This document shows, in pieces, positions 56,836 to 64,000 of a stretch of DNA of 64,000 nucleotides. This stretch comes from Methanomassiliicoccaceae archaeon UBA421 (GTDB lineage: Archaea; Thermoplasmatota; Thermoplasmata; Methanomassiliicoccales; Methanomethylophilaceae): NCBI GenBank assembly GCA_002498365.1, contig DAHB01000002.1:111886-175885 (forward strand), written 5' to 3'. Position 1 is the stretch's first letter; each line of letters starts with the position of its first letter. Position numbers and translations under genes: made by a program. Under the pieces are notes generated by a model. The model was given only the letters and a program-made list of their open reading frames with translations. It was not told the DNA's origin and did no database searches.

Positions 56836-57912
56836 ATGCACAATAAGAACGCCATAATGGTCCTGGTTGCGTGCTCTATGATGTTCGCCGTGTCCATCGT
56901 GCCGCTGACCGATCCAAGCGAAGTTTCCGCGACTTCGCCGATCGTAATCACGGACTCGGCCGGCCATCAGATAACCTTGAACGCTCCCGCAGAGCACGTG
57001 GTCACGATGGGCTTCGCATTCACCCTGACCGTGATGGACCTTGGGGGAACGGATAAGATCGTCGGCTACGACCATTATTCTACTTACGGATACAACGGAG
57101 ACGAAAGGATGGAGACGCTTGAAGGAATCGCGATGCTGGGTACGGGATATAACTCCGACAAGGCATCTCTCATATCGGGGCTGGTACAGCTTGTGGAAGG
57201 CGGTTTGTTCGACAAGGATACGGATGTGGTGTTCATGAACAATTTCTCTTCGACACTTGCCACCGGAGCGGTCTACGACAATCTGGTCGCAGAAGGGTAC
57301 AAAGTTATTTGCCTAGGTGCCAAGACGTATGAAGAATCTATAGATGTGGTGGAGGCCATTTCCGACGCCATCGGCCTCGATTCTTCCGGTTCGGTAAGCA
57401 ATATGACAAGTGCCAGAGATACAGTGATAGAAAATATAGCAGACATCGCCGAAGAAGACAGGCCGAGAGCGATATATATATCCGTGACAGGCGACACCAT
57501 AAAAGTCTACAACAGCGGACTTGCAGTATCCATGATAGAAATATGCGGAGCGACGAACGCAGGAAGCAACGGAAGTTCGGCGACATCCTACAACTCGGAC
57601 ACGTCGGCTGTTATACAGGCCAATCCCGACGTCGTCTTCCTCGACGGCAATTATGACGGGACCGCAGACGATTTCAAAGAGGAATTCAGCCTCCCCTCCA
57701 GCTTCAACGTCTACAAGCTGGACAAAGACTGGAATAATCCATGCCCCGGAATGGCGGCCGGACTCGAAGCGGTCTATATCCAGCTCTACCACACGCCCCT
57801 CTACGGCGACGGAGGCTCATTAATTTCGGAGAACGGAGCGCTGATAGCGGTATCCATTGTGACGCTGATAGCAATAATCGCTGTCGCGGTCGTGCTGGTC
57901 AGGCGTCACTAA
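56836..57912 (+). CDS. Substrate-binding protein of a second BtuFCD-type ABC transporter, C-terminally anchored
   Basis: 358 aa. Signal peptide (about 5-32), then PIVITDSAGHQITLNAPAEH, HVVTMGFAFTLTVMDLGG and KIVGYDHYSTYG, the start of a periplasmic-binding (class III, BtuF/FhuD-like) domain to about 325. A C-terminal transmembrane helix (about 332-353) tethers it to the membrane instead of a lipid anchor. Substrate may be corrinoid, haem or siderophore; not determinable. A 187-bp AT-rich leader region precedes it with TATA-like TATATTGTA about 25 bp before the ATG. Confidence 0.85.
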   Translation: MHNKNAIMVLVACSMMFAVSIVPLTDPSEVSATSPIVITDSAGHQITLNAPAEHVVTMGFAFTLTVMDLGGTDKIVGYDHYSTYGYNGDERMETLEGIAMLGTGYNSDKASLISGLVQLVEGGLFDKDTDVVFMNNFSSTLATGAVYDNLVAEGYKVICLGAKTYEESIDVVEAISDAIGLDSSGSVSNMTSARDTVIENIADIAEEDRPRAIYISVTGDTIKVYNSGLAVSMIEICGATNAGSNGSSATSYNSDTSAVIQANPDVVFLDGNYDGTADDFKEEFSLPSSFNVYKLDKDWNNPCPGMAAGLEAVYIQLYHTPLYGDGGSLISENGALIAVSIVTLIAIIAVAVVLVRRH

Positions 57913-57954
57913 GCTTTATACCGAACATATCTCCCTTACGAAGACCGTGAAAAT

Positions 57955-58971
57955 ATGGACAGGCGAAAGAAAACAGCAATCATCTTGATAGCGTTGGCGG
58001 CGGCATTCGTCCTGCTTTTATTTCTGGAGCTGAGATGGGCGCAGCTGTGGCTCCTATCCCCTCAGGAGGTCTGGGAATCTCTGACTGGGGAGAACAGGAA
58101 CTACCGCATCATAGTCGTGGACCTCAATCTGACCCGTGTGCTGTTCGGTATGATAGTGGGTGCCGGCCTGGCGGTGGCCGGTGCGGTCATGCAGGCCCTG
58201 TTCAAGAACCCGATGGCCTCGCCTTATACTCTCGGGCTCTCGTCAGGCGCCGCATTGGGCGCCGCATTGGGAATTCTCTTCCCTCTTTCGTTCGTACCTG
58301 CGATCGCATCGGTTCCGATTCTGGCTTTCGTTTTCTGTCTGGGGACCATGTTCCTCGTGTACTCTATTGCCAGGGTGGGCAACCAGACGCACATGGAGAC
58401 TCTTCTGCTGGCCGGAATAGCCGTAGCGGCATTGGCGCAGGCGGCGGTCTCCCTGCTCACGTACATAGCGGGCGAGAGCATCACGGAGATAGTCTTCTGG
58501 GGGATGGGCAGCCTGACGGTAAGCCTCCCATGGGTCAAGATCCCGATAGTGCTGGTCCTCAGCGCCGTGGGCATATTCGCAATGCTCTATTACGCCAAGG
58601 ACCTGAACGCCATGATGCTGGGGGACGCCCATGCCATGGACCTTGGAATCGACGTAAAAAAGACAAGGCTGGCACTGTTGATCGCCTCGTCTCTCGTCAC
58701 CGCGGCGGCGGTATGTTTCGTGGGAACCATCGGCTTCGTAGGCCTTGTGATCCCGCACATACTCAGGATACTTTTGGGTCCGGACAACCGTCTGCTTCTG
58801 CCGATGTGCGTGCTGACCGGAGGGATATACCTTGTAGGATGCGACTATCTGGCACATCTCTTCGCCCAATCTCTGGGCGTCATGCCCATAGGCATAGTGA
58901 CATCTCTGATAGGCGCCCCGTATTTCATCTATCTTCTAAGGAGGAGAAAAAAGGAGGTGGGATGGGTATGA
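57955..58971 (+). CDS. FecCD/BtuC-type ABC permease
   Basis: 338 aa, about 10 membrane helices. It shows LNLTRVLFGMIVGAGLAVAGAV, FKNPMASPYTLGLSSGAALG and CFVGTIGFVGLVIPHILRIL, all family hallmarks. No extra domains, unlike the fusion at 38610. It ends with a TGA overlapping the ATPase ATG. Confidence 0.92.
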   Translation: MDRRKKTAIILIALAAAFVLLLFLELRWAQLWLLSPQEVWESLTGENRNYRIIVVDLNLTRVLFGMIVGAGLAVAGAVMQALFKNPMASPYTLGLSSGAALGAALGILFPLSFVPAIASVPILAFVFCLGTMFLVYSIARVGNQTHMETLLLAGIAVAALAQAAVSLLTYIAGESITEIVFWGMGSLTVSLPWVKIPIVLVLSAVGIFAMLYYAKDLNAMMLGDAHAMDLGIDVKKTRLALLIASSLVTAAAVCFVGTIGFVGLVIPHILRILLGPDNRLLLPMCVLTGGIYLVGCDYLAHLFAQSLGVMPIGIVTSLIGAPYFIYLLRRRKKEVGWV

Positions 58972-59759
58972 GCCTGGATATCCGTGAATTATTCTACAAT
59001 TACGATGGGAAGCCCGTTCTCAAAGACGTTTCGTTCCTGGTCAAGGAGGGAGAGGTCCTGGGGATACTGGGGCCCAACGGATGCGGAAAGACGACCCTGT
59101 TGGGTAATCTGAACAGGAATCTGAGCCCCAAGGGCGGATGCGTGTTCCTGGACGGCAAGGACCTTCACGGTTACAGAAAAAAAGACATAGCAAAAGAGAT
59201 AGCGGTGGTCCCGCAGGACAGCCGCGTAGGTTTCTCGTTCACCGTAAGGGAGATAGTCTCCATGGGCAGGATGCCGTTCCAGGATGCTTTTCAGGGAGAC
59301 TCCTCGGAAGACCTCAGGATAATCGAAGACGCGATGAGGAAGACCAATGTTCTGGACATGGCCGACCGATACGTGAACACCATGAGCGGCGGGGAAAGGC
59401 AGAAGGTCATAATCGCCAGGGCCATGGCGCAGACGCCTAAGATACTGCTGATGGACGAGCCCACGCTGCATCTCGATATAAGCGCCCAGTTCGACATTCT
59501 CGACTTGGTCTACTCTCTTTCGAGGAGCGAGGGACTGACAGTGGTCATAGTATCACACGACCTTCCTATGGTGGCCCGCTACTGCGATAGGATACTGATG
59601 ATCCACGACCATACGATCCACGCTCTAGGCAGGACCGAAGAGGTCCTCACCCCCGAGAACATGCGTACGGTTTTCGGAGTTGACGCGGAACTTTCTGTCG
59701 ACCCGAAATCAGGCCGTAACACGATAACGATGCACGGTTCCGCGACAAGCAGAACATAA
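58968..59759 (+). CDS. ABC transporter ATPase (BtuD/FecE type)
   Basis: 263 aa. Walker A GPNGCGKTTL, signature MSGGERQKV, Walker B ILLMDEPTLHLD and H-loop VSHDLPM. The ATG at 58968 overlaps the permease stop as ATGA and lies 9 nt after GGAGGTG; an ATG two codons earlier is possible. The open frame extends far upstream but that part is a shadow of the permease gene. Confidence 0.93.
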   Translation: MSLDIRELFYNYDGKPVLKDVSFLVKEGEVLGILGPNGCGKTTLLGNLNRNLSPKGGCVFLDGKDLHGYRKKDIAKEIAVVPQDSRVGFSFTVREIVSMGRMPFQDAFQGDSSEDLRIIEDAMRKTNVLDMADRYVNTMSGGERQKVIIARAMAQTPKILLMDEPTLHLDISAQFDILDLVYSLSRSEGLTVVIVSHDLPMVARYCDRILMIHDHTIHALGRTEEVLTPENMRTVFGVDAELSVDPKSGRNTITMHGSATSRT

Positions 59760-59783
59760 AGTGCCAGATCGAAGAATTATAAA

Positions 59784-59859
59784 TGGCGCCCCGGTCGGAA
59801 TTCGAATCCGAGTCGGAGCCTCGACAGGGCTCCATGATAGGCCACTACACTACCGGGGC
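59784..59859 (-). tRNA. tRNA-Asp(GTC)
   Basis: Acceptor GCCCCGG/CCGGGGC, anticodon arm GAGCC-CTGTCGA-GGCTC with anticodon GTC, T arm CGGATTCGAATTCCG, discriminator G followed by an encoded CCA. No intron. Confidence 0.93.
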
Positions 59860-59983
59860 GCACTTCCTGATAATATGAAACACTATATAAGGTTATCAGC
59901 AACACGGGCCCCAGCGCTTCCCTGCTGGTAGTTTCATAAGGTTAAAAATAGGCTTAGGAGTATATGTGTAGAGGAGATAAATC

Positions 59984-60841
59984 ATGCCGGAAGCCGTTGT
60001 GGCCGATTATATGGTGAGGGACGTCCTCACGATCACACCAGACATGACCGTCAGCCAGGTCAGAGAAAAGATAATCTCGTCCAGTTTCCATGGGTTTCCC
60101 ATCGCCGAGAACGGTTACCTCCTCGGCTTCATAACATCCAAGGAACTTTTGAGATACATCTATACTCCGGACGCCAAGATGCGTGAGGTCATGAGGCGCG
60201 GCACCCTCTGCGCCGTGCCTTCTATGTCTATAGATGACGCCACCAGGATACTTTTCAGGTACGGCCTCAGGAACCTGCCGGTCGTCGACGAGAACCGCAA
60301 GCTTGTGGGCATAATATCGAACATAGATATCGTACGATCGCAGATCGAGAAGTCCAGGCCCGGGAAGGTCATGACGGTTAAGAACTTCATGGAGCAGCAG
60401 AACGGCCTCAGGATGCGTATCGTGAACAAGGAGATCCCGATGGACCAGATGCTGCCGACGCAGAAAGAGGTCTACATGGACGAGCTCATAGGCCGTCAGT
60501 ACGAGATCAAGAGAGGGCTTAACGAACCGATCATCGTGATCGCCAGACGCAACGGGTATCTGGTGGTCGATGGCCACCATAGGATAATGGCGGCGAAAAA
60601 GCTGGGTCTGACAAGCTTCAAGGCGATAGTCCTGGAGCCCAACAAGTTCGATGTCAAGCTCGGGCTGGAGAAGACGGCCGAGAGATGGAATCTGAAGACC
60701 CTTGACGATGTGAAGATAATCGAAGGGTCCAAGCACCCCCTCATGGAGGCGGCCACGATGCTCCTGCCCGACGAGGACGCCGTATCGATCAACCGCAGGC
60801 TCGTGGACAACAGCGATTCAGGTTCTGATTTGAAATTTTAA
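59984..60841 (+). CDS. CBS-pair protein with ParB/sulfiredoxin-like domain
   Basis: 285 aa. Two CBS motifs (about 5-60 and 68-125: VADYMVRDVLTITPDMTVSQ, FRYGLRNLPVVDENRKLVGI) that usually bind adenosyl ligands, then a ParB-like nuclease-fold domain (about 150-230) with EPIIVIARRNGYLVVDGHHR. Such CBS-ParB proteins are common in euryarchaea; they may sense nucleotides and act on DNA or a phosphorylated substrate. A TATA-like TTAAAAATAGG lies about 40 bp upstream. Confidence 0.85.
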   Translation: MPEAVVADYMVRDVLTITPDMTVSQVREKIISSSFHGFPIAENGYLLGFITSKELLRYIYTPDAKMREVMRRGTLCAVPSMSIDDATRILFRYGLRNLPVVDENRKLVGIISNIDIVRSQIEKSRPGKVMTVKNFMEQQNGLRMRIVNKEIPMDQMLPTQKEVYMDELIGRQYEIKRGLNEPIIVIARRNGYLVVDGHHRIMAAKKLGLTSFKAIVLEPNKFDVKLGLEKTAERWNLKTLDDVKIIEGSKHPLMEAATMLLPDEDAVSINRRLVDNSDSGSDLKF

Positions 60842-60873
60842 AAATTATGTAAATGGTTTCAAGGCGGCCGCGG

Positions 60874-63192
60874 TCAGTTCCTGCCGGAAAGCCCGCGCAG
60901 CTGTCTAAGTATCAATTTCTGTTCGACGGAGGCAATGGACTTCTTGGTCTTGACCACGGTGTCCGGGTTGAGGGATATCGAGTCTATTCCGCACTCAACG
61001 AGGAATTCTGCGAACTCCGGGTATACGGAGGGCCCCTGGCCACATATGCCCACGGTCTTGCCATTCCTGTGGGCCACTTCGATCAGCTGTCTGATGGCCC
61101 TCTTCACGCCCTCGTTCCTCTCGTCGAAGTATCCCATCCTTCCGAGCACGTCGGAATCGCGGTCCACTCCGAGGACAAGCTGGGTCAGGTCGTTCGACCC
61201 GATCGAGAACGAATCGCAATACTGGCAGAACTCTTCGGCCATGAAGATGTTTACAGGAACTTCCGCCATAAGGTACAGCTTCAGGGTCGTTCCCCTCTTG
61301 AGGCCGATCTCGCCCATCATCTCCGTGATGTCCTGGACTTCCTCTATCGTCCTTACGAACGGGAGCATTATGTTGAGATTCTTCAGTCCCATCTCGTCCC
61401 TGACCTTCTTGATGGCCTTGAGCTCGCAGATGAATGCGTCCCTGTAATCCGGGGAGACGTATCTGGAGCATCCGCGCCATCCGATCATGGGATTGTCTTC
61501 GTTCGGTTCATAGTCCGCACCGCCCCGCATGTCGCGGTACTCGTTCGTCTTGAAGTCGGAGGTCCTCAGCACCACGGGGCGGGGGTAGAACGCCCTCGCG
61601 ACCTTGGCGATGCCCTCGGCGAGCTTTTCTATGAGCTCGTCCGAGCGTCCGTCGGCTATGACGTACATGGGGTGCTCTCCGATGTAGTTGGTGAACAGGA
61701 ACTCGCTCCTCATGAGGCCTACGCCGTCGCAGGGCAGCGCCGCCACCTCGTCGGCTTTGGTGGGCATGCTCATATTCACCATGATCTTGGTGCCAGTGAC
61801 GGGCACGTACTCGGCCGCCACGGACTGGGTGTCGGCATGCTGCACAGCGGCCTTCTTCCTGATCTCCCCTTTGTAGACGGTACCGGTCGTGCCGTCAACG
61901 GTGACGACCATACCGTCCTTGAGCACGGACGTGGCGTTGCCGGTCCCTACCACGCAGGGAGTGCCCAGCTCCCTGGATATGATGGCGGCATGGCATGTCA
62001 TTCCTCCCTCGTCGGTGACGATGGCCACGGCCCTGGACATCGCAGGTACCATGTCGGGCATGGTCATCGTTGTGACCAGCACGTCCCCGTCCCTTATGAC
62101 GTCCAGGCTCATGCTTATGTCGTATACTACCACGCGTCCCGTGGACAGTCCGGGGCTTGCGCCCATTCCGGTGGTGATCACATTCTCCTGCGACGCGTCG
62201 CTGCCGGCGGACTCGTTGGTCTTGGAGTCCCCGACGGCGGTTATCGGTCGGGCCTGGACGATGAACACCCTGCCGTCCTCGATGCACCACTCCATGTCCA
62301 TGGGCTTTTCGTAGTGGATCTCGATCTGCCTTCCTATCTCGGCTATCTCCAGTATCCTGTCGTCGGGGATCTTCTGGGCGCTCTCCAGCTCGGGAGGCAC
62401 ATCCTTCTTTACCGCCCCGCCGGTCTTGCCCCTCACATATTTCCACTTCTGTGTGGATCTTCTTGTCTTTTCTTTGTTGATCTTCATCTCGTTCTTGTCG
62501 ACGACGTATGTATCGGGGGTCACTTCTCCGCCGACAATAGCTTCCCCGAGGCCGTAGCCGGCCTCGATGATGATGTTGTTGGCCCCGCTGTTGGGGTCCA
62601 CGGTGAACATTATTCCGGAGATCTCGGAGTTGACCATCTTCTGAACGACGACGGCCAGTTTAATTTCCTCGCTGGCGTATCCGCGCTTCTGGCGGTACGA
62701 GATCGCCCTGGCGGTGAACAGGGAGGACCAGCACTTCTTCACCTTATCCATAAGGTCCTCCTCACCGGTGACGTTGAGATATGTCTCCTGCTGGCCTGCG
62801 AAACTCGCGTCCGGCAGGTCCTCGGCCGTGGCGCTGGACCTGACGGCGACGAATCCTTTCTTTCCCTTGGGGAACAGGACGTTGTATTTGGACAGCACCT
62901 CGGATCTCAGGTCTTCGGGGACCTCTCCTCCTTCGATCATCTTCCTTATGCGGTCGGAGGCTTCGGCCAGGCTCTGGTCCGAATTCTCGTTGATGGTCGT
63001 CAGCTCCTTTTCGACCGCTTTGGTCAGGTTGTTCTTTTCAAAGAAATAGTCGTAGGCTTTTGTTGTCAGAACAAATGCTCCCGGAACCGGGAAACCGGCA
63101 AAGGTCAGTTCTCCAAGGTTTGCTCCTTTACCACCTACCAGCGGAATGTCCTCGACACGCAGCTCATTGACGTCTACAATTCTGTTTTCCAT
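60874..63192 (-). CDS. ppsA: Phosphoenolpyruvate synthase
   Basis: 772 aa; converts pyruvate, ATP and water to PEP, AMP and phosphate for gluconeogenesis. N-terminal ATP-grasp part (LVGGKGANLGEL, FVAVRSSATAEDLPDASFAGQ), the phosphohistidine swivel site GGMTCHAAIISREL, and the C-terminal PEP-utilising barrel (EFLFTNYIGEHPM, GWRGCSRYVSPDYRD, DSFSIGSNDLTQLVLG, VGICGQGPS). Divergent from the pyruvate oxidoreductase gene, which makes its substrate. Confidence 0.96.
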   Translation of the reverse strand: MENRIVDVNELRVEDIPLVGGKGANLGELTFAGFPVPGAFVLTTKAYDYFFEKNNLTKAVEKELTTINENSDQSLAEASDRIRKMIEGGEVPEDLRSEVLSKYNVLFPKGKKGFVAVRSSATAEDLPDASFAGQQETYLNVTGEEDLMDKVKKCWSSLFTARAISYRQKRGYASEEIKLAVVVQKMVNSEISGIMFTVDPNSGANNIIIEAGYGLGEAIVGGEVTPDTYVVDKNEMKINKEKTRRSTQKWKYVRGKTGGAVKKDVPPELESAQKIPDDRILEIAEIGRQIEIHYEKPMDMEWCIEDGRVFIVQARPITAVGDSKTNESAGSDASQENVITTGMGASPGLSTGRVVVYDISMSLDVIRDGDVLVTTMTMPDMVPAMSRAVAIVTDEGGMTCHAAIISRELGTPCVVGTGNATSVLKDGMVVTVDGTTGTVYKGEIRKKAAVQHADTQSVAAEYVPVTGTKIMVNMSMPTKADEVAALPCDGVGLMRSEFLFTNYIGEHPMYVIADGRSDELIEKLAEGIAKVARAFYPRPVVLRTSDFKTNEYRDMRGGADYEPNEDNPMIGWRGCSRYVSPDYRDAFICELKAIKKVRDEMGLKNLNIMLPFVRTIEEVQDITEMMGEIGLKRGTTLKLYLMAEVPVNIFMAEEFCQYCDSFSIGSNDLTQLVLGVDRDSDVLGRMGYFDERNEGVKRAIRQLIEVAHRNGKTVGICGQGPSVYPEFAEFLVECGIDSISLNPDTVVKTKKSIASVEQKLILRQLRGLSGRN

Positions 63193-63333
63193 CTAAGTCC
63201 CCCGTAGGAAAGAATTTGGTTGCACCAGATGCACTGTGCGGAATAAGGCCTTCTTTTTAATATTGTTTGCCCTGACCAACAACAATACTGGTAGGTATGT
63301 TCAGGACTCGGCTGGTTTATATGTGTATTCGAT

Positions 63334-63403
63334 ATTCGTACAATTAACCACAACATTCGTAGAATTAAGGCGGAAAATTAAGAATTTCGCCATAAAATTC
63401 GTA
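63334..63403. promoter_or_regulatory. Phased ATTCGTA repeats between ppsA and the pyruvate oxidoreductase gene
   Basis: ATTCGTA occurs at 63334-63340, 63355-63361 and 63397-63403, spaced 21 and 42 bp, i.e. on the same face of the helix. The last copy is part of the palindrome TTCGTACGAA. They lie upstream of a TATA-like CTTTAAAT (63440s). The likely function is a regulator site for the por operon or both divergent units. Confidence 0.5.
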
Positions 63404-63470
63404 CGAAAGTGGAATTTCATTCTCATACAAAGCGGAAGGCTTTAAATCAGATGTCGCTTTGACGTAACTG

Positions 63471-64000
63471 ATGGTTCCCATGGACATGGAAATAGTTTGG
63501 CATGGTAGAGGCGGGCAGGGCGTCGTCACAGCGAACGAGATCCTCGCCGAAGCGGCTATCAGTGCCGGAAAGTATGTGAAAGCGTTCCCTGAATTCGGAC
63601 CGGAGAGGATGGGAGCTCCGATCAGAGGGTTCACCAGGATCTCCGATAAGCCCGTCAGGGTTCACAGCCAGGTTTACGAACCGGACATCGTGATCGTTTT
63701 GGACGGCACTCTGATCGGCAAGGTCGACGTGGCCGCCGGACTTAAAGACGACGGTTTTATACTGGCCAACTACGACGGCACGCCGGCAGAGCTTCAGGCG
63801 GCCATCGGAACTGACCTGGAGTGCCACACCGTAAACGCTACGAAGATTTCCATCGAGGAGATCGGGAGGCCCATGGCCAACACGTCCATGCTGGGCGCGC
63901 TGGTAAGGATAAGGTCCATAGTCGACTTTGACACGATGGCCGACCATGTCATCAACAAGCTCGGAGCAAAGCTCTCTGAAAAAGTTATCGAGAAGAACCT
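63471..64000 (+). CDS. porC: Pyruvate:ferredoxin oxidoreductase gamma subunit (3' end outside window)
   Basis: A partial gene; the visible part encodes MVPMDMEIVWHGRGGQGVVT followed by SAGKYVKAFPEFGPERMGAP, the gamma-subunit start that binds CoA-side residues in the archaeal four-subunit enzyme. The other subunits would follow to the right. ATG at 63471 lies about 27 bp after CTTTAAAT, so a leaderless transcript is plausible; ATGs at 63480 and 63486 are alternatives. A 2-oxoacid other than pyruvate cannot be excluded, but divergence from ppsA supports pyruvate. Confidence 0.88.
   Translation, partial: MVPMDMEIVWHGRGGQGVVTANEILAEAAISAGKYVKAFPEFGPERMGAPIRGFTRISDKPVRVHSQVYEPDIVIVLDGTLIGKVDVAAGLKDDGFILANYDGTPAELQAAIGTDLECHTVNATKISIEEIGRPMANTSMLGALVRIRSIVDFDTMADHVINKLGAKLSEKVIEKN

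Noticed and set aside
58035..58967. N-terminal extension of the second transporter's ATPase through the permease gene
   Set aside because: The extension is the permease gene in another frame. The ATPase begins at 58968 with an ATGA overlap and a ribosome-binding site.
60853..63207. A 784-residue open frame antisense to ppsA
   Set aside because: It mirrors the codon structure of a conserved PEP synthase on the other strand and shows no motif of its own; a high-GC shadow.

Overview
The window is about 57% GC and comes from a thermoplasmatal euryarchaeon, most probably a Methanomassiliicoccales methanogen. Archaeal markers are topoisomerase VI, class I lysyl-tRNA synthetase, Sec61-beta, eL41, a DRG GTPase, TATA boxes about 25-30 bp before many starts, and tRNA introns. 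Two observations point to the pyrrolysine-using Methanomassiliicoccales. Every gene whose stop I checked ends in TGA or TAA, never TAG, and two reading frames continue in register through a TAG. No methanogenesis or pyl gene lies in the window, so the order is inferred.

Layout: 1-2 kb holds the end of purF, tRNA-Ala, a TetR regulator and two Lys-rich microproteins. 2.3-8.7 kb is a complete, translationally coupled trp operon (trpE-G-D-C-FB-A) with trpF fused to trpB. 9-10.1 kb holds a membrane protein, tRNA-Arg with a T-loop intron, eL41, and tRNA-Trp whose intron looks like a C/D guide RNA. 10.2-16.9 kb (minus strand) holds a DUF2075 nuclease-helicase, a DUF711/ACT pair, citramalate synthase, homoserine dehydrogenase and another ACT protein. 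17.4-22.0 kb is a sulfur/Fe-S cluster: cysteine desulfurase, IscU, cysteine synthase, O-acetylhomoserine sulfhydrylase with an in-frame TAG, and an Rrf2/IscR-like regulator.

22,064-31,523 is a 9.46-kb integrated element in the 3' end of tRNA-Ser(GGA), bounded by a 15-bp direct repeat. It has a tyrosine integrase, a divergent pair of ribbon-helix-helix regulators, a P-loop ATPase, a run of small membrane proteins with basic C-termini, an anchored ectodomain protein, a serine recombinase, an HTH protein and iteron-like repeats. I read it as a small provirus with inovirus-like or membrane-virus-like organisation. Most of its genes overlap by ATGA.

31.6-36.3 kb holds housekeeping genes (nitrilase, DUF1846, nadE, tRNA-Glu with a possible integration scar, flavodoxin, fluoride channel). 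36.4-42.3 kb is a probable corrinoid uptake system in which three consecutive surface proteins carry DUF4430-like domains; one fuses a beta-propeller to an ABC permease. 42.3-56.6 kb holds TerC, a NikR-like regulator, an antiporter, Sec61-beta, LysRS, topoisomerase VI A/B, a zinc-ribbon membrane protein, DRG, HisRS, RNase HI and PanD. 56.8-59.8 kb is a second BtuF/BtuC/BtuD-type transporter. The window closes with tRNA-Asp, a CBS-ParB protein, PEP synthase and the start of the pyruvate:ferredoxin oxidoreductase gamma gene.
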